Positions 7,792-16,172 of a stretch of 36,528 nucleotides of DNA are shown piece by piece (positions within the stretch are counted from its first letter, which is position 1; every line of letters begins with the position of its first letter). Source of the DNA: S010-25 sp964466455 (GTDB lineage Bacteria > Pseudomonadota > Gammaproteobacteria > SZUA-229); NCBI GenBank assembly GCA_964466455.1, contig CAYXNL010000019.1:1-36528 (forward strand). Direction: 5' to 3'. The notes below the pieces were generated by a model. It was not told the origin of the DNA. It saw only the letters and a list, made by a program, of their open reading frames with translations, and did not search any database. Both the position numbers and the translations under genes were made by a program.

Positions 7792-8872
7792 TATCGGACT
7801 CCGGTTCGCTGTCATAGGTGAGGGGAACTCCCTTGCGGGTGCGACCGTGGATACGTGGTTTAATGTAATGGTCGATCATTGGCGTCAACCCGTTCATCAG
7901 CATGACTGCAAAGGCCATACCTTCAGGATAACTCGCCCAGGTGCGTATGATGAATACTAATGCACCGCAACTGGTGCCAAATATTAGTTGCCCTGTTTTC
8001 GTTACCGGAGAAGTAACCGGATCGGTGGCAATGAAAAAAGCACCCAGCAAGGTTGCGCCAGACAGTAAATGATAAAGTGCGGGGGGATAACTCTCTGGAT
8101 TAATCAGGTTGAATATAGTTGCCAGTAAAGCGATGCTTAACATCATACTAAGTGGTATCGGCCAGTATATGATACGCAGAAATAATAATAATAGACCACC
8201 CGCGAGTATGAATATGGCCGATGTTTCACCAAGGCTGCCAGCAACCGTGCCAATGGCGAGACTTAAAGGATGAAAGGTACTATTAAGAATATGCGTTAAA
8301 CCGATACCCTGGCCGAGTTTCATTTTAACGAAGCCCATAATGGTGGCGCTGGAGACGGCATCAAACGAGTTATGTAAATTAAAGGTAATACGGAGTGACT
8401 CTATAAAACCGGGTGATGATCCGGTAAATAAAGGGTGAGGCTTTACCCATTTCGTCATTTCTAGTGGAAAAGAAATTAACAGGGCAACGCGTGCTACCAT
8501 GGCTGGGTTAAAAAGATTCTGGCCGATTCCGCCAAATACCTGTTTACCCACAATAATCGCCAGTAAAGCACCGACAACGGCTATCCACCACGGTGCCCAT
8601 GGTGGCAGGGTCATAGCAAGTAACCAACCGGTTAAAATAGCCGAGCCATCAAATAAGGAAGGTTTGATGGGCTTACCCGCGATATAAAGGCAAACTGATT
8701 CAGTTATTACACAAGCTAGAATAGTAATCGTAAATAGCCACAGCGCCGGTAACCCGAACTGATAAATACCAAATGCAGTTGCTGGTATCAGTGCCAGTAT
8801 TACCCATACCATAGTGCGACTGATACTGGAGTTTTCATGAGTGTATGGACCACTAATGGGATAAACTGTCAT
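7784..8872 (-). CDS. rnfD: Electron transport complex subunit RnfD (covalent FMN)
   Basis: This is the large membrane subunit (362 residues, about nine to ten helices), related to NqrB. The flavinylation motif D171-A-V-S-S-A-T177 fits D-x-x-(S/T)-(G/S)-A-T, so Thr177 is the likely covalent FMN site. Other conserved pieces are GGIGQNLFNPAMVARVALL and a C-terminal GATLLGAFFIATDPVTSPVT, both usual in RnfD. Its start overlaps the rnfC stop by 4 bases (ATGA), and rnfG in turn overlaps its own end, so the three are translated together. Confidence 0.97.
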   Translation of the reverse strand: MTVYPISGPYTHENSSISRTMVWVILALIPATAFGIYQFGLPALWLFTITILACVITESVCLYIAGKPIKPSLFDGSAILTGWLLAMTLPPWAPWWIAVVGALLAIIVGKQVFGGIGQNLFNPAMVARVALLISFPLEMTKWVKPHPLFTGSSPGFIESLRITFNLHNSFDAVSSATIMGFVKMKLGQGIGLTHILNSTFHPLSLAIGTVAGSLGETSAIFILAGGLLLLFLRIIYWPIPLSMMLSIALLATIFNLINPESYPPALYHLLSGATLLGAFFIATDPVTSPVTKTGQLIFGTSCGALVFIIRTWASYPEGMAFAVMLMNGLTPMIDHYIKPRIHGRTRKGVPLTYDSEPESDNG

Positions 8873-10371
8873 GCGTTAGCCTCTATTTCTATCTCAGTTT
8901 TTTCTTTCAGCATCTTTGTGGCGGCTATCTCGGCTTTACGTTTTGCCAGGGCCTCACGTTTCGCTTTTTTCTGTGCTTCCATACGAATATTTCGTGCTTC
9001 CACCAGACATTTAATTTCTTCCTGTTTATGCGCTGCCTGTTGTTTTTCTGCTAGCGCACCCCTGGCGAAATTAAAGTACTGTACCAGTGGGATATGTGAG
9101 GGGCACACGTAGGCGCAGGAGCCGCAGGCAATACAATCTATAAGGCCAAAACTTAATGCCCCCTCCAGGTCATTATTGCGTGCATGATTGGCAATTTCCA
9201 GCGGTAGCAAACCACAGGGACAGGCAGTGACACATCGACCACAACGTATACATGGCATGGTTTTTTGTTGTGCCGTTTCCTGTCTGGTAAGCGCAAGAAT
9301 GCCACTGCTACCTTTAACAATCGGAACTTTTACATCCGGTAAAGGTTGTCCCATCATCGGGCCTCCAGCAATAAGATATGCTGGCTCTTCCGTAAAGCCA
9401 CCAATGGTATTCAGGAGAAAGGAGACGGGCGTACCAATCGGTGTTAAGTAATTTCCTGGTTTTTTTATCGCACCACCCGACACGGTTACAATGCGATCTA
9501 TCAGTGGGCGACCATGACAAATACATTGTTGTATCGCATAGGCTGTTGCGATATTGTGCACAACAATACCAATATCAGCCGTTAGTGCACGGGCAGGCGT
9601 TTCCTTTCCGGTTAATACCTGTACAAGATGTTTTTCAGAACCCATGGGGTAGTGCACAGGGACAGTAACCACGTTTATATTCTTCTGGTATTTACAGGCT
9701 TTCTGTATAGCCTTAATAGCATCGGGTTTATTCGCCTCAATAGCTACAGTTGCTTTTTCTACCTGTAAGGCAATCATCATCAGATGAACACCTTCAATAA
9801 TTTCACCGGAAGATTCGCGCATGAGCTGATCATCACAGGTGAGGTAAGGTTCACATTCAGCGGCATTGATAATCAGTTGTTCCAGCCGGTAACGTTTACG
9901 TAGATTAAGTTTTACTGCTGAAGGAAAAGTTGCTCCACCCATCCCAACGATTCCGGCGGCAGCAACTTTGGCCGAAATTTCATCAGGGCCGAAGTTAAAT
10001 GGGTCACGGTTTGGTAGTGAAATATTCGCCCAGCGATCTTTACCATCAGGTTCGATAATAATGGTTCGTACAGATAGTCCCGATGCGTGTGGTGCTGGAT
10101 ATTTTCCAATGGCGATGACAGTACCTGAAGTGGGTGCATGGATTGCTGCCGAGATCAAACCCCGAGCATTAGCCAGTAACTGACCCTTGCCAATTTTATC
10201 ACCGTGTTTAACGATGGGTTCTGCCGGTGTACCAATATGTTGTTGAAGTGGAATGAACAATCGACTGGCAAGCGGTACCTTTGTGATTTGATTACCAGCC
10301 GTAGACTGTTTATTTTCAGACGGGTGTACACCACCTCGAATTTTAAAAAGTTTTATGTTAGTTAAAGCCAT
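8869..10371 (-). CDS. rnfC: Electron transport complex subunit RnfC
   Basis: RnfC is the NADH-reacting peripheral subunit. It begins with the family N terminus GGVHPSENK and has a glycine-rich FMN/NADH region GMGGATFPSAVKL (about residues 143-155), then SLBB-like segments. Two [4Fe-4S] sites follow: Cys374, 377, 380, 384 and Cys413, 416, 419, 423. The last 60 residues are an alanine- and lysine-rich charged helix (EAQKKAKREALAKRKAE), a feature common in gammaproteobacterial RnfC. The length of 500 is near the short end, since some relatives carry a much longer repeat tail. The gene sits 36 bases after rnfB. Confidence 0.97.
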   Translation of the reverse strand: MALTNIKLFKIRGGVHPSENKQSTAGNQITKVPLASRLFIPLQQHIGTPAEPIVKHGDKIGKGQLLANARGLISAAIHAPTSGTVIAIGKYPAPHASGLSVRTIIIEPDGKDRWANISLPNRDPFNFGPDEISAKVAAAGIVGMGGATFPSAVKLNLRKRYRLEQLIINAAECEPYLTCDDQLMRESSGEIIEGVHLMMIALQVEKATVAIEANKPDAIKAIQKACKYQKNINVVTVPVHYPMGSEKHLVQVLTGKETPARALTADIGIVVHNIATAYAIQQCICHGRPLIDRIVTVSGGAIKKPGNYLTPIGTPVSFLLNTIGGFTEEPAYLIAGGPMMGQPLPDVKVPIVKGSSGILALTRQETAQQKTMPCIRCGRCVTACPCGLLPLEIANHARNNDLEGALSFGLIDCIACGSCAYVCPSHIPLVQYFNFARGALAEKQQAAHKQEEIKCLVEARNIRMEAQKKAKREALAKRKAEIAATKMLKEKTEIEIEANA

Positions 10372-10407
10372 GTCTTATCTCTTTTAGAGGTTCCTTAGCT
10401 TTTAAGC

Positions 10408-10935
10408 TCAGGTTGCAATAGCAGGTTTTGGCCAGTACCAGTTTTGTAATGTTTTCACAACAGGTAACATATCAATACATTCAGTTGGACATACCCTGAA
10501 ACATTTTTCGCAACCAGTACATGCATCACTGATAACAGCGTGTAACTGTTTGGAGCCACCTAAAATAGCATCGGTGGGGCAACGTTTAAGACATTTGGTG
10601 CAGCCTATGCATAGTTCTTCACGAATATGTGCAATCAACGGTTCATTGTTTTCCATCTCGGTCAGGTCAACATTGATACCTAGTCTGGTCGCCAGCTTCT
10701 GCGCAAGATCACGGCCACCCGGTACACACATAGTAATTTCTGCTTTACCTTTAGCCAGTGCAGCCGCCGCAGGTGTACAACCCGGATAGCCGCACTGACC
10801 ACATTGGGAGCCTGGCAACATGGCTTCAATTTCTGCTTCCACGGGATTCCCTTCAACCCTGAAATAAGAAGAGGCGGCACCCAGAAGCAAACCAAGTGTC
10901 AGGCCGAGTAATGTAATAATAATGACTGAAAACAT
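10408..10935 (-). CDS. rnfB: Electron transport complex subunit RnfB
   Basis: RnfB is an iron-sulfur subunit with one N-terminal membrane helix (FSVIIITLLGLTLGLLLGAA). A four-cysteine domain follows (Cys45, 48, 53, 70; CGQCGYPGC), then two ferredoxin-type [4Fe-4S] sites (Cys109/112/115/119 and Cys139/142/145/149). It is thought to hand electrons to soluble ferredoxin. With 175 residues it is a little shorter than E. coli RsxB. It lies 9 bases after rnfA. Confidence 0.97.
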   Translation of the reverse strand: MFSVIIITLLGLTLGLLLGAASSYFRVEGNPVEAEIEAMLPGSQCGQCGYPGCTPAAAALAKGKAEITMCVPGGRDLAQKLATRLGINVDLTEMENNEPLIAHIREELCIGCTKCLKRCPTDAILGGSKQLHAVISDACTGCEKCFRVCPTECIDMLPVVKTLQNWYWPKPAIAT

Positions 10936-10944
10936 AGTTGTTAC

Positions 10945-11523
10945 CTAGGTAGTGAGTCCTGAAAAACCCATAAAGGCCAGCGATAATAAACTTGCTACAA
11001 TGAAACCAATAGGGGCACCGGCAAAAGCTTTTGGAACCTGCATTACTGCCAGACGTTCTCGCAAACCAGCGAACACTACCATTACTAAGGTGAAACCCAG
11101 TGCAGACCCAAATCCGTAGAGCAGGCTTTGGATAAATGTATGGTGTGCCTGTGTATTCAATAGCACTACACCAAGCACGGCACAGTTTGTAGTAATAAGT
11201 GGCAGGAAAATACCCAGTACCTGATAGAGTGCTGGCGACATTTTGCGGATCACCATTTCGGTAAATTGCACCACAGCGGCGATCACCAGGATGAACGTCA
11301 GGATGCGTAGAAAACCAATGTTAAGCGGTATTAATATGAAGTGGTCCAGTAGCCAGCTGGTAGCAGCAGACAGGGTCAGCACAAACGTCGTTGCAAACCC
11401 CATGCCTAAAGCTGAATCCAGTTTGTTAGATACACCCATGAAAGGGCAAAGCCCAAGGAATTGAACCAGTACGACATTGTTAACCAATGCTGTTGAGAGT
11501 AACAATAATAAATATCCAGACAT
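10945..11523 (-). CDS. rnfA: Electron transport complex subunit RnfA
   Basis: A 192-residue membrane protein with about six helices, starting MSGYLLLLLSTALVNNVVLVQFLGLCPFMGVS. LGLCPF and TTNCAVLGV carry the two cysteines that pair with those of RnfE around a membrane iron-sulfur site. It is the first gene of the minus-strand rnf operon and is divergent from nifA. The sigma-54 promoter and NifA site upstream (11565-11714) indicate that this Rnf is made under nitrogen-fixing conditions. Confidence 0.97.
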   Translation of the reverse strand: MSGYLLLLLSTALVNNVVLVQFLGLCPFMGVSNKLDSALGMGFATTFVLTLSAATSWLLDHFILIPLNIGFLRILTFILVIAAVVQFTEMVIRKMSPALYQVLGIFLPLITTNCAVLGVVLLNTQAHHTFIQSLLYGFGSALGFTLVMVVFAGLRERLAVMQVPKAFAGAPIGFIVASLLSLAFMGFSGLTT

Positions 11524-11564
11524 GGTGTAAACCTGAAAAAACCAAAGTTAAGTTAATAGCTTTC

Positions 11565-11582
11565 TAGCATCAAACATGCCAG
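11565..11582 (-). promoter_or_regulatory. Sigma-54 promoter of rnfABCDGEH
   Basis: On the minus strand the bases read TGGCATGTTTGATGCTA. GG and GC are exactly ten bases apart, close to the consensus TGGCAC-N5-TTGC. The predicted transcript would start about 12 bases further on, leaving roughly 30 bases of leader before rnfA. Confidence 0.8.
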
Positions 11583-11698
11583 TACTGTAAAAGATTAGCT
11601 AACCGTAGTGAAATTGGGCGTTTCGTCATATCAGGCACTTTTTTTGTGCGTTATCCTTAGTCATAAAGTCCACATTAATGCATATTTGTATTTTCTCA

Positions 11699-11714
11699 TG
11701 TCGTAAATACGACA
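11699..11714. promoter_or_regulatory. NifA upstream activator site for rnf
   Basis: TGTCGTAAATACGACA is a perfect TGT-N10-ACA site and a perfect palindrome apart from its centre. It lies about 120 bp upstream of the -24 element of the rnf promoter, the usual distance for NifA. The bases around it (11583-11698 and 11715-11890) are AT-rich with no gene. Confidence 0.85.
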
Positions 11715-11883
11715 ACATTAAATCCCGTATACAAAAATTATGAAGTCATAATAATGGTACGTGATATATGTTTTCTATTTGAATTTTCAATGGGTTTAAC
11801 CAGCAGTAAGCGATAAATTACCGGATGGTAACAGGCCGCTTCTACGTTATTTTTAATAACCATGCCATTGCTTTTTAGGTTAG

Positions 11884-12014
11884 GTACGAATCTTGCAAGG
11901 AGATAAACAGCTACAGCTACATGTGGTGTTAATTGTCCAAAATGAATTCAACATTGATCTATATCCCCGCACAGGATGCACTGTCCAGATACGGCTACCA
12001 ATAAATTCTCCACT
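11884..12014 (+). pseudogene. nifL: Probable relic of nifL (sensor C terminus)
   Basis: Just before nifA, a reading frame without stops from 11884 reads VRILQGDKQLQLHVVLIVQN, then RTGCTVQIRLPI. The first part resembles the N-box region of histidine-kinase-type ATPase domains (GD-x-x-QL-x-x-V-x-x-x-L-x-N). The second resembles the closing strand of the same domain (GxxVxLxLPL). The ATP-lid boxes DxGxG and GxGL that should separate them are missing, and a stop lies just upstream. NifL, the redox- and nitrogen-sensing partner that inhibits NifA, normally occupies exactly this place in gammaproteobacteria. I infer an internally deleted remnant. Direct similarity is short and the call is tentative. 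Confidence 0.45.
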
Positions 12015-12031
12015 ACAGAGAGAGATTTTTA

Positions 12032-13597
12032 ATGATCGAAATAATAACGTCAGCAAAACAGAATGCTGCAATGTGTGCACTGATACAGGCGGAACTGGAA
12101 ACGCTTTATTCTGTTAGCAAGGTATTAAGTAAATCTATTGATCTGAAACAGACGCTGGCTGAAGTGCTTAAACTGCTGCATGATCAGGGACGATTATTAA
12201 ATGGTATGGTTAGTTTACTGGACGAAGACGGCAGAGACCTGATGGTGTTTGCAGTGCATGAAGGTAACCGTGTGGCACCATTGGAGTCGGTTTGTTATCA
12301 GCAAGGTGAAGGGCTGGTTAGTATTATCATGAAAAGTTCTGAACCGATAATTGTAGAACGTCTGACCGATGAACCTCGTTTTCTGGGTCGTCTTGGCGTT
12401 TATGATATGGCATTACCATTTATAGGTGTACCAATAAAAATTGACAAAAATGAAGCAATAGGTGTTTTTGTTGCACAACCACCATCAGGGGGTAGTTTAC
12501 TCGGGGAACAGGCACGCTTTCTGGAAATGCTGGCTATTCTTGTTGGTCAGAGCGTTAGCCTGTCTCGCACTGTTGTCAATGAACAACGGGCGCTGAAGGA
12601 TGAACGTGACTATTTGCGTCGAGAAGTTAAATCAGAACATGGTTTCGATAGTATTGTTGGACATTCACCACTAATACGTCGGGTATTCGATCAGGTAAGA
12701 CAGGTTGCAAAGTGGAATACTAGCGTACTCATCAGAGGTGAGTCAGGGACAGGTAAGGAACTTATTGCCAACGCGATTCACTACAATTCACCAAGAGCCG
12801 GCGATGTTTTTATAAAACTTAATTGTGCCGCATTGCCGGATAATTTACTGGAGTCAGAATTATTTGGACACGAAAAAGGTGCCTTTACCGGTGCTATCAC
12901 ACAACGCAAAGGCCGGTTTGAACAAGCTGATGGTGGTACTTTATTTCTGGATGAAATCGGAGAAATATCCTCCGCATTTCAGGCTAAATTATTACGTGTT
13001 TTACAGGAAGGTGAATTCGAACGTATCGGTGGTTTGAAAACCATAAAAGTAGATGTACGTATCATTGCGGCAACTAACCGCGATCTGGAAGCAGATGTTG
13101 AGCAGGGCGTTTTTCGTGAAGACCTCTATTATCGTCTCAATGTAATGCCGATTAATATGCCATCATTACGTGAACACGCCGAAGATATACCAGACCTGGC
13201 GCGTTTTCTGGTAGAAAAAATTTCGCGCATTCAAGGTAGATCGCTAACCATAATGGACAGTGCAATACGCATACTTATGCGGCATAGCTGGCCTGGTAAT
13301 GTACGTGAACTGGAAAACTGTCTGGAGCGTGCAGCCATCATGTGTGAGCGGGGCCACATTGATCGTGATGTGATTGGTCTTGCCGGTCTGAAAGAAAGCG
13401 GCACGATAAATCAGGCGGTAAAACCAGTAATCAATGTTGATCTTGATGATCCGGATATGGATGATCGTGAACGTGTCATAGCTGCATTGGAACAGGCTGG
13501 TTGGGTACAGGCAAAGGCAGCCCGCTTACTGGGTTTAACCCCACGTCAGATCGCCTATCGTATTCAAACTTTAAATATTAAAGTAAGGCAAATTTGA
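12032..13597 (+). CDS. nifA: Nif-specific transcriptional activator NifA
   Basis: NifA activates sigma-54 RNA polymerase at nif promoters. An N-terminal GAF domain covers about residues 20-180. The central AAA+ domain has Walker A GESGTGKE (236-243), the sigma-54 contact loop GAFTGA (283-288) and Walker B GGTLFLDE (301-308). The C-terminal helix-turn-helix AKAARLLGLTPRQIAYRI is at 494-511. The linker between AAA+ and HTH lacks the CxxxxC pair found in oxygen-sensitive rhizobial NifA, so oxygen control would be expected to need NifL. Only a nifL relic is seen upstream. The ATG has GAGAGA in front. I see no sigma-54 promoter for nifA itself. Confidence 0.96.
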   Translation: MIEIITSAKQNAAMCALIQAELETLYSVSKVLSKSIDLKQTLAEVLKLLHDQGRLLNGMVSLLDEDGRDLMVFAVHEGNRVAPLESVCYQQGEGLVSIIMKSSEPIIVERLTDEPRFLGRLGVYDMALPFIGVPIKIDKNEAIGVFVAQPPSGGSLLGEQARFLEMLAILVGQSVSLSRTVVNEQRALKDERDYLRREVKSEHGFDSIVGHSPLIRRVFDQVRQVAKWNTSVLIRGESGTGKELIANAIHYNSPRAGDVFIKLNCAALPDNLLESELFGHEKGAFTGAITQRKGRFEQADGGTLFLDEIGEISSAFQAKLLRVLQEGEFERIGGLKTIKVDVRIIAATNRDLEADVEQGVFREDLYYRLNVMPINMPSLREHAEDIPDLARFLVEKISRIQGRSLTIMDSAIRILMRHSWPGNVRELENCLERAAIMCERGHIDRDVIGLAGLKESGTINQAVKPVINVDLDDPDMDDRERVIAALEQAGWVQAKAARLLGLTPRQIAYRIQTLNIKVRQI

Positions 13598-13601
13598 GTT
13601 A

Positions 13602-13632
13602 TTATTGAAACGAATGAAAAGGATACTTATTG
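13602..13632 (-). repeat. Palindromic repeat R1, end fragment
   Basis: ATTGAAACGAATGAAAAGGATACTTATTG, starting 4 bases after the nifA stop, matches the right end of repeat R1 read on the minus strand. Only the terminal 30 bases are present. Together with the copy at 13833 it brackets the nifB regulatory region. Confidence 0.65.
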
Positions 13633-13656
13633 TATTTCTCCAGACCATATCTGTTT

Positions 13657-13672
13657 TGTAGCATAACGGACA
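13657..13672. promoter_or_regulatory. NifA upstream activator site for nifB
   Basis: TGTAGCATAACGGACA fits TGT-N10-ACA and lies about 104 bp upstream of the -24 element of the nifB promoter. The interior is less symmetrical than the sites at rnf and nifE. Confidence 0.65.
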
Positions 13673-13774
13673 ACACCCTGAAAAATGTATGTAACATTTG
13701 TTTTATATGTAACCTCTCTTTTTTTTATTTATAAAAAACCCTTTAAAAACAACAGGAAAAATATTTTTTTATTT

Positions 13775-13790
13775 AGGCATGGCACTTGCA
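13775..13790 (+). promoter_or_regulatory. Sigma-54 promoter of nifB
   Basis: AGGCATGGCACTTGCA has GG and GC separated by exactly ten bases, with a strong TTGCA -12 element. The predicted start is near 13801, giving a leader of about 140 bases that contains a copy of repeat R1 at 13833-13880. No gene is present in 13598-13942. Confidence 0.75.
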
Positions 13791-13803
13791 TTGTTGAATA
13801 TAT

Positions 13804-13819
13804 GGGCACCTCTATTAAT
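13804..13819 (+). repeat. Short repeat shared with the nifY end
   Basis: GGGCACCTCTATTAAT occurs here and, without a mismatch, at 24693-24708. A related sequence, GGAACCTCTGATTAAT, starts the larger repeat at 30511. Confidence 0.7.
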
Positions 13820-13832
13820 AGAAATGCCAATA

Positions 13833-13880
13833 TACTAACAGGATAGATAAAAAGGATACTTATTATCTGTTTCAGTAATA
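13833..13880 (+). repeat. Palindromic repeat R1, minimal copy
   Basis: The left end ACTAACAGGATAGATAAAAA joins directly to the right end ATCTGTTTCAGTAATA, with the whole middle of the element missing. It lies in the nifB leader, about 60 bases before the start codon. Confidence 0.75.
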
Positions 13881-13942
13881 TCTGTTTTTTTAACTTTCCC
13901 AGGAATATAAAAACTGGGGCATAAATTTTCAGGAGACATACG

Positions 13943-15460
13943 ATGAAATTAACAGTGCCTGATAAGTCACAACAATCAGAGCAAATGCAAGTTGGTTGTT
14001 CATCCGGCAGATGTGGTAGTACTGAAGATCAAATGTTACATTTGCCTGAAGCGATTAGACAAAAAGTATTTAACCACCCCTGTTATTCTGAAGAGGCGCA
14101 TCATCACTTTGCACGGATGCATGTGGCTGTTGCACCCGCCTGTAATATCCAGTGCCATTATTGTAACCGTAAATATGACTGCTCTAACGAATCAAGACCC
14201 GGTGTCGTTTCTGAAGTATTGACCCCCGATCAGGCAGTGAAAAAAGTGATGGCGGTGGCAGCAGAAATTCCACAAATGGCAGTATTGGGTATTGCTGGTC
14301 CGGGAGACCCTCTGGCTAATCCCGAACGTACCTTTTCAACTTTTCGACAACTCTACGAAAAAGCCCCGGATATCAAACTTTGTCTATCAACTAATGGTCT
14401 GTCTTTACCTGAACATGTTGATGAACTGTGTAAGTATAATATTGATCATGTCACCATAACTATTAACTGTGTCGATCCAGAAATTGGTGAAAAAATTTAC
14501 CCCTGGGTATTCTGGAATAATCGCCGTATCAGAGGCAGAAAAGGTGTAAAAATATTAATTGAACAGCAACAGAAAGGGCTGGAGATGCTGGTTGATCGTG
14601 GTGTACTGGTAAAAGTAAACTCAGTGATGATTCCGGGTGTTAATGATAAACATTTAAAAGAAGTCAGCAGGGTAGTTAAAGAAAAAGGTGCGTTCCTGCA
14701 TAATGTTATGCCACTTATTTCTGAAGCCGAACATGGTACTTTTTATGGTGTGATGGGTCAGCGTGCCCCTAAACATAAAGAATTAATGGCACTACAGGAT
14801 TCATGCGCGGGAGACATGAATATGATGCGTCATTGTCGCCAGTGTCGAGCCGATGCAGTGGGTATGCTAGGCGAAGATCGTAGTGGTGAATTCTCTATGG
14901 AAAAGATAGAGACAATGAAAATTGATTATGAAGCAGCAATGGTAAAAAGAAAAATAGTTCATGATGCCATCAAGGTAAAAATGGAGATGAAACATAATAA
15001 TCAGAATACAGTTATGGTATCTCTACAAAACCTTAAGAAAAAAGAAACTCGTCCAGTATTAATGGCTATTGCCACCACTGGCGGTGGTGTAATCAATCAG
15101 CACTTTGGTCATGCTACCGAGTTTCTTATCTACGAAGCTTCATCTGACGGTGTTCGCTTTATCGGACATCGCAAGGTTGATTTATATTGCAGTGGTGTTG
15201 ATACCTGCGGATATGCTGAAATCACATTAGAGATAATTATTAAAATACTCAGCGATTGTGAAGCTATATTATGTTCAAAAATCGGTTTTGAGCCATGGGG
15301 CTCATTGGAAAGGGCTGGTATACAGCCTAATGGTGAGTATGCGATGGAACCCATCGAAGCATCAATTGTTTCTGTTTACAAAGAAATGGCAGATAACGGC
15401 CAACTGGATAAACACACTATTGAACAGTCTTCTGCCAAACAATTTAAAGTTTCAGCATAG
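13943..15460 (+). CDS. nifB: FeMo-cofactor biosynthesis protein NifB
   Basis: NifB is the radical-SAM enzyme that fuses two [4Fe-4S] units and inserts a carbide from SAM to make NifB-co, the 8Fe core of FeMo-co. The protein has 505 residues. The SAM cluster cysteines are C67-x3-C71-x2-C74 (CNIQCHYC). Further conserved cysteines sit near the N terminus (C19, C24) and in CRQCRADAVG. From about residue 370 a NifX/NafY-like cofactor-binding domain follows (QHFGHATEFLIYE). AGGAGA precedes the ATG. It heads the unit nifB-fdxN-ferredoxin-nifQ under a sigma-54 promoter. Confidence 0.98.
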   Translation: MKLTVPDKSQQSEQMQVGCSSGRCGSTEDQMLHLPEAIRQKVFNHPCYSEEAHHHFARMHVAVAPACNIQCHYCNRKYDCSNESRPGVVSEVLTPDQAVKKVMAVAAEIPQMAVLGIAGPGDPLANPERTFSTFRQLYEKAPDIKLCLSTNGLSLPEHVDELCKYNIDHVTITINCVDPEIGEKIYPWVFWNNRRIRGRKGVKILIEQQQKGLEMLVDRGVLVKVNSVMIPGVNDKHLKEVSRVVKEKGAFLHNVMPLISEAEHGTFYGVMGQRAPKHKELMALQDSCAGDMNMMRHCRQCRADAVGMLGEDRSGEFSMEKIETMKIDYEAAMVKRKIVHDAIKVKMEMKHNNQNTVMVSLQNLKKKETRPVLMAIATTGGGVINQHFGHATEFLIYEASSDGVRFIGHRKVDLYCSGVDTCGYAEITLEIIIKILSDCEAILCSKIGFEPWGSLERAGIQPNGEYAMEPIEASIVSVYKEMADNGQLDKHTIEQSSAKQFKVSA

Positions 15461-15471
15461 GAGATTATGTA

Positions 15472-15750
15472 ATGGCATTAAGTATTATTGAAAGTTGTGT
15501 AAATTGCTGGGCCTGTGAGCCATTATGTCCCGGTAACGCAATCTATGAAGCACGTCCACATTTTCTTATCGATGCCAAAAAGTGTACTGAGTGCGATGGC
15601 GATTTTTCTTACGCACAATGTGCCAGTATCTGCCCCATTGAGGGTGCTATTCTCGACGTATTCGGTGATGCTGTTAATAAACCGGGGGCTCTTACCGGTG
15701 TCTCACCACAGAAAGTGGCTGCAATGATGATTGAGATACAGGCACGGTAG
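15472..15750 (+). CDS. fdxN: 2[4Fe-4S] ferredoxin FdxN
   Basis: A 92-residue soluble ferredoxin with two cluster motifs: C9-x2-C12-x2-C15-x3-C19 and C38-x2-C41-x8-C50-x3-C54. The longer x8 spacing in the second is typical of nif-linked FdxN. It lies 11 bases after nifB with a good ribosome site. In Azotobacter and relatives the nifB-linked FdxN supplies electrons or clusters for NifB-co synthesis. A role in feeding nitrogenase reductase is also possible. Confidence 0.93.
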   Translation: MALSIIESCVNCWACEPLCPGNAIYEARPHFLIDAKKCTECDGDFSYAQCASICPIEGAILDVFGDAVNKPGALTGVSPQKVAAMMIEIQAR

Positions 15751-15814
15751 ATTAACAAAAGTAATTTTCCAACGGGTAAAAATAAAATAGCATAAAAATT
15801 AACAGGAATACCAG

Positions 15815-15862
15815 ATAATCTCTGAATAAGTCATGAATAAACATCTCTTAAAATTTCGTAAC
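15815..15862 (+). repeat. Dispersed repeat R2-like fragment
   Basis: AATCTCTGAATAAGTCATGA and the following AACATCTCTTAAAATTT resemble the segment at 31836-31876 (AAGTCATGAATCGACATCTTACAATTT). More distantly, they resemble the left part of the repeat at 30511. It lies in the 137-bp space between fdxN and the next ferredoxin. Confidence 0.5.
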
Positions 15863-15887
15863 AGTTTTTTAATTCGGGAGAAATAAA

Positions 15888-16172
15888 ATGTCAAAAGCAA
15901 AAGTAACTTTTGAGGATATAGACCTTACCGTCAACGTTCCGGTAGGAACACGTATTATTGAAGTATCGGAAAAAGTTGGTTCAGGCATCATCTACGGTTG
16001 TCGTGAATGTGATTGTGGAACCTGCATGATGGAAGTCATCGAAGGTCTGGGTAATCTAAGTGAACCATCAGTGCTGGAGGATAAAGTCTTACACGAAAAT
16101 ATGGGTGGCAGGAACCAGAGACTAGCCTGTCAGGCGCAGATACTTGGTGATATCACAATAAAACCTGCTTAA
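15888..16172 (+). CDS. [2Fe-2S] ferredoxin, nif-linked
   Basis: A 94-residue plant-type ferredoxin. The cluster ligands are probably Cys38, Cys43, Cys46 and Cys81 (C-x4-C-x2-C...C). Cys41 is an extra cysteine within the loop CRECDCGTC. GGGAG precedes the ATG. [2Fe-2S] ferredoxins next to nifB and nifQ are known from Azotobacter-type clusters, where they are thought to donate electrons during cofactor assembly or to protect nitrogenase (Shethna-type). I cannot say which applies here. Its stop codon overlaps the nifQ start (TAATG). Confidence 0.9.
   Translation: MSKAKVTFEDIDLTVNVPVGTRIIEVSEKVGSGIIYGCRECDCGTCMMEVIEGLGNLSEPSVLEDKVLHENMGGRNQRLACQAQILGDITIKPA

Noticed and set aside
13683..13698. 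Further TGT-type site near nifB (TGTATGTAACATTTGT)
   Set aside because: The second half is not ACA, so it does not fit TGT-N10-ACA.
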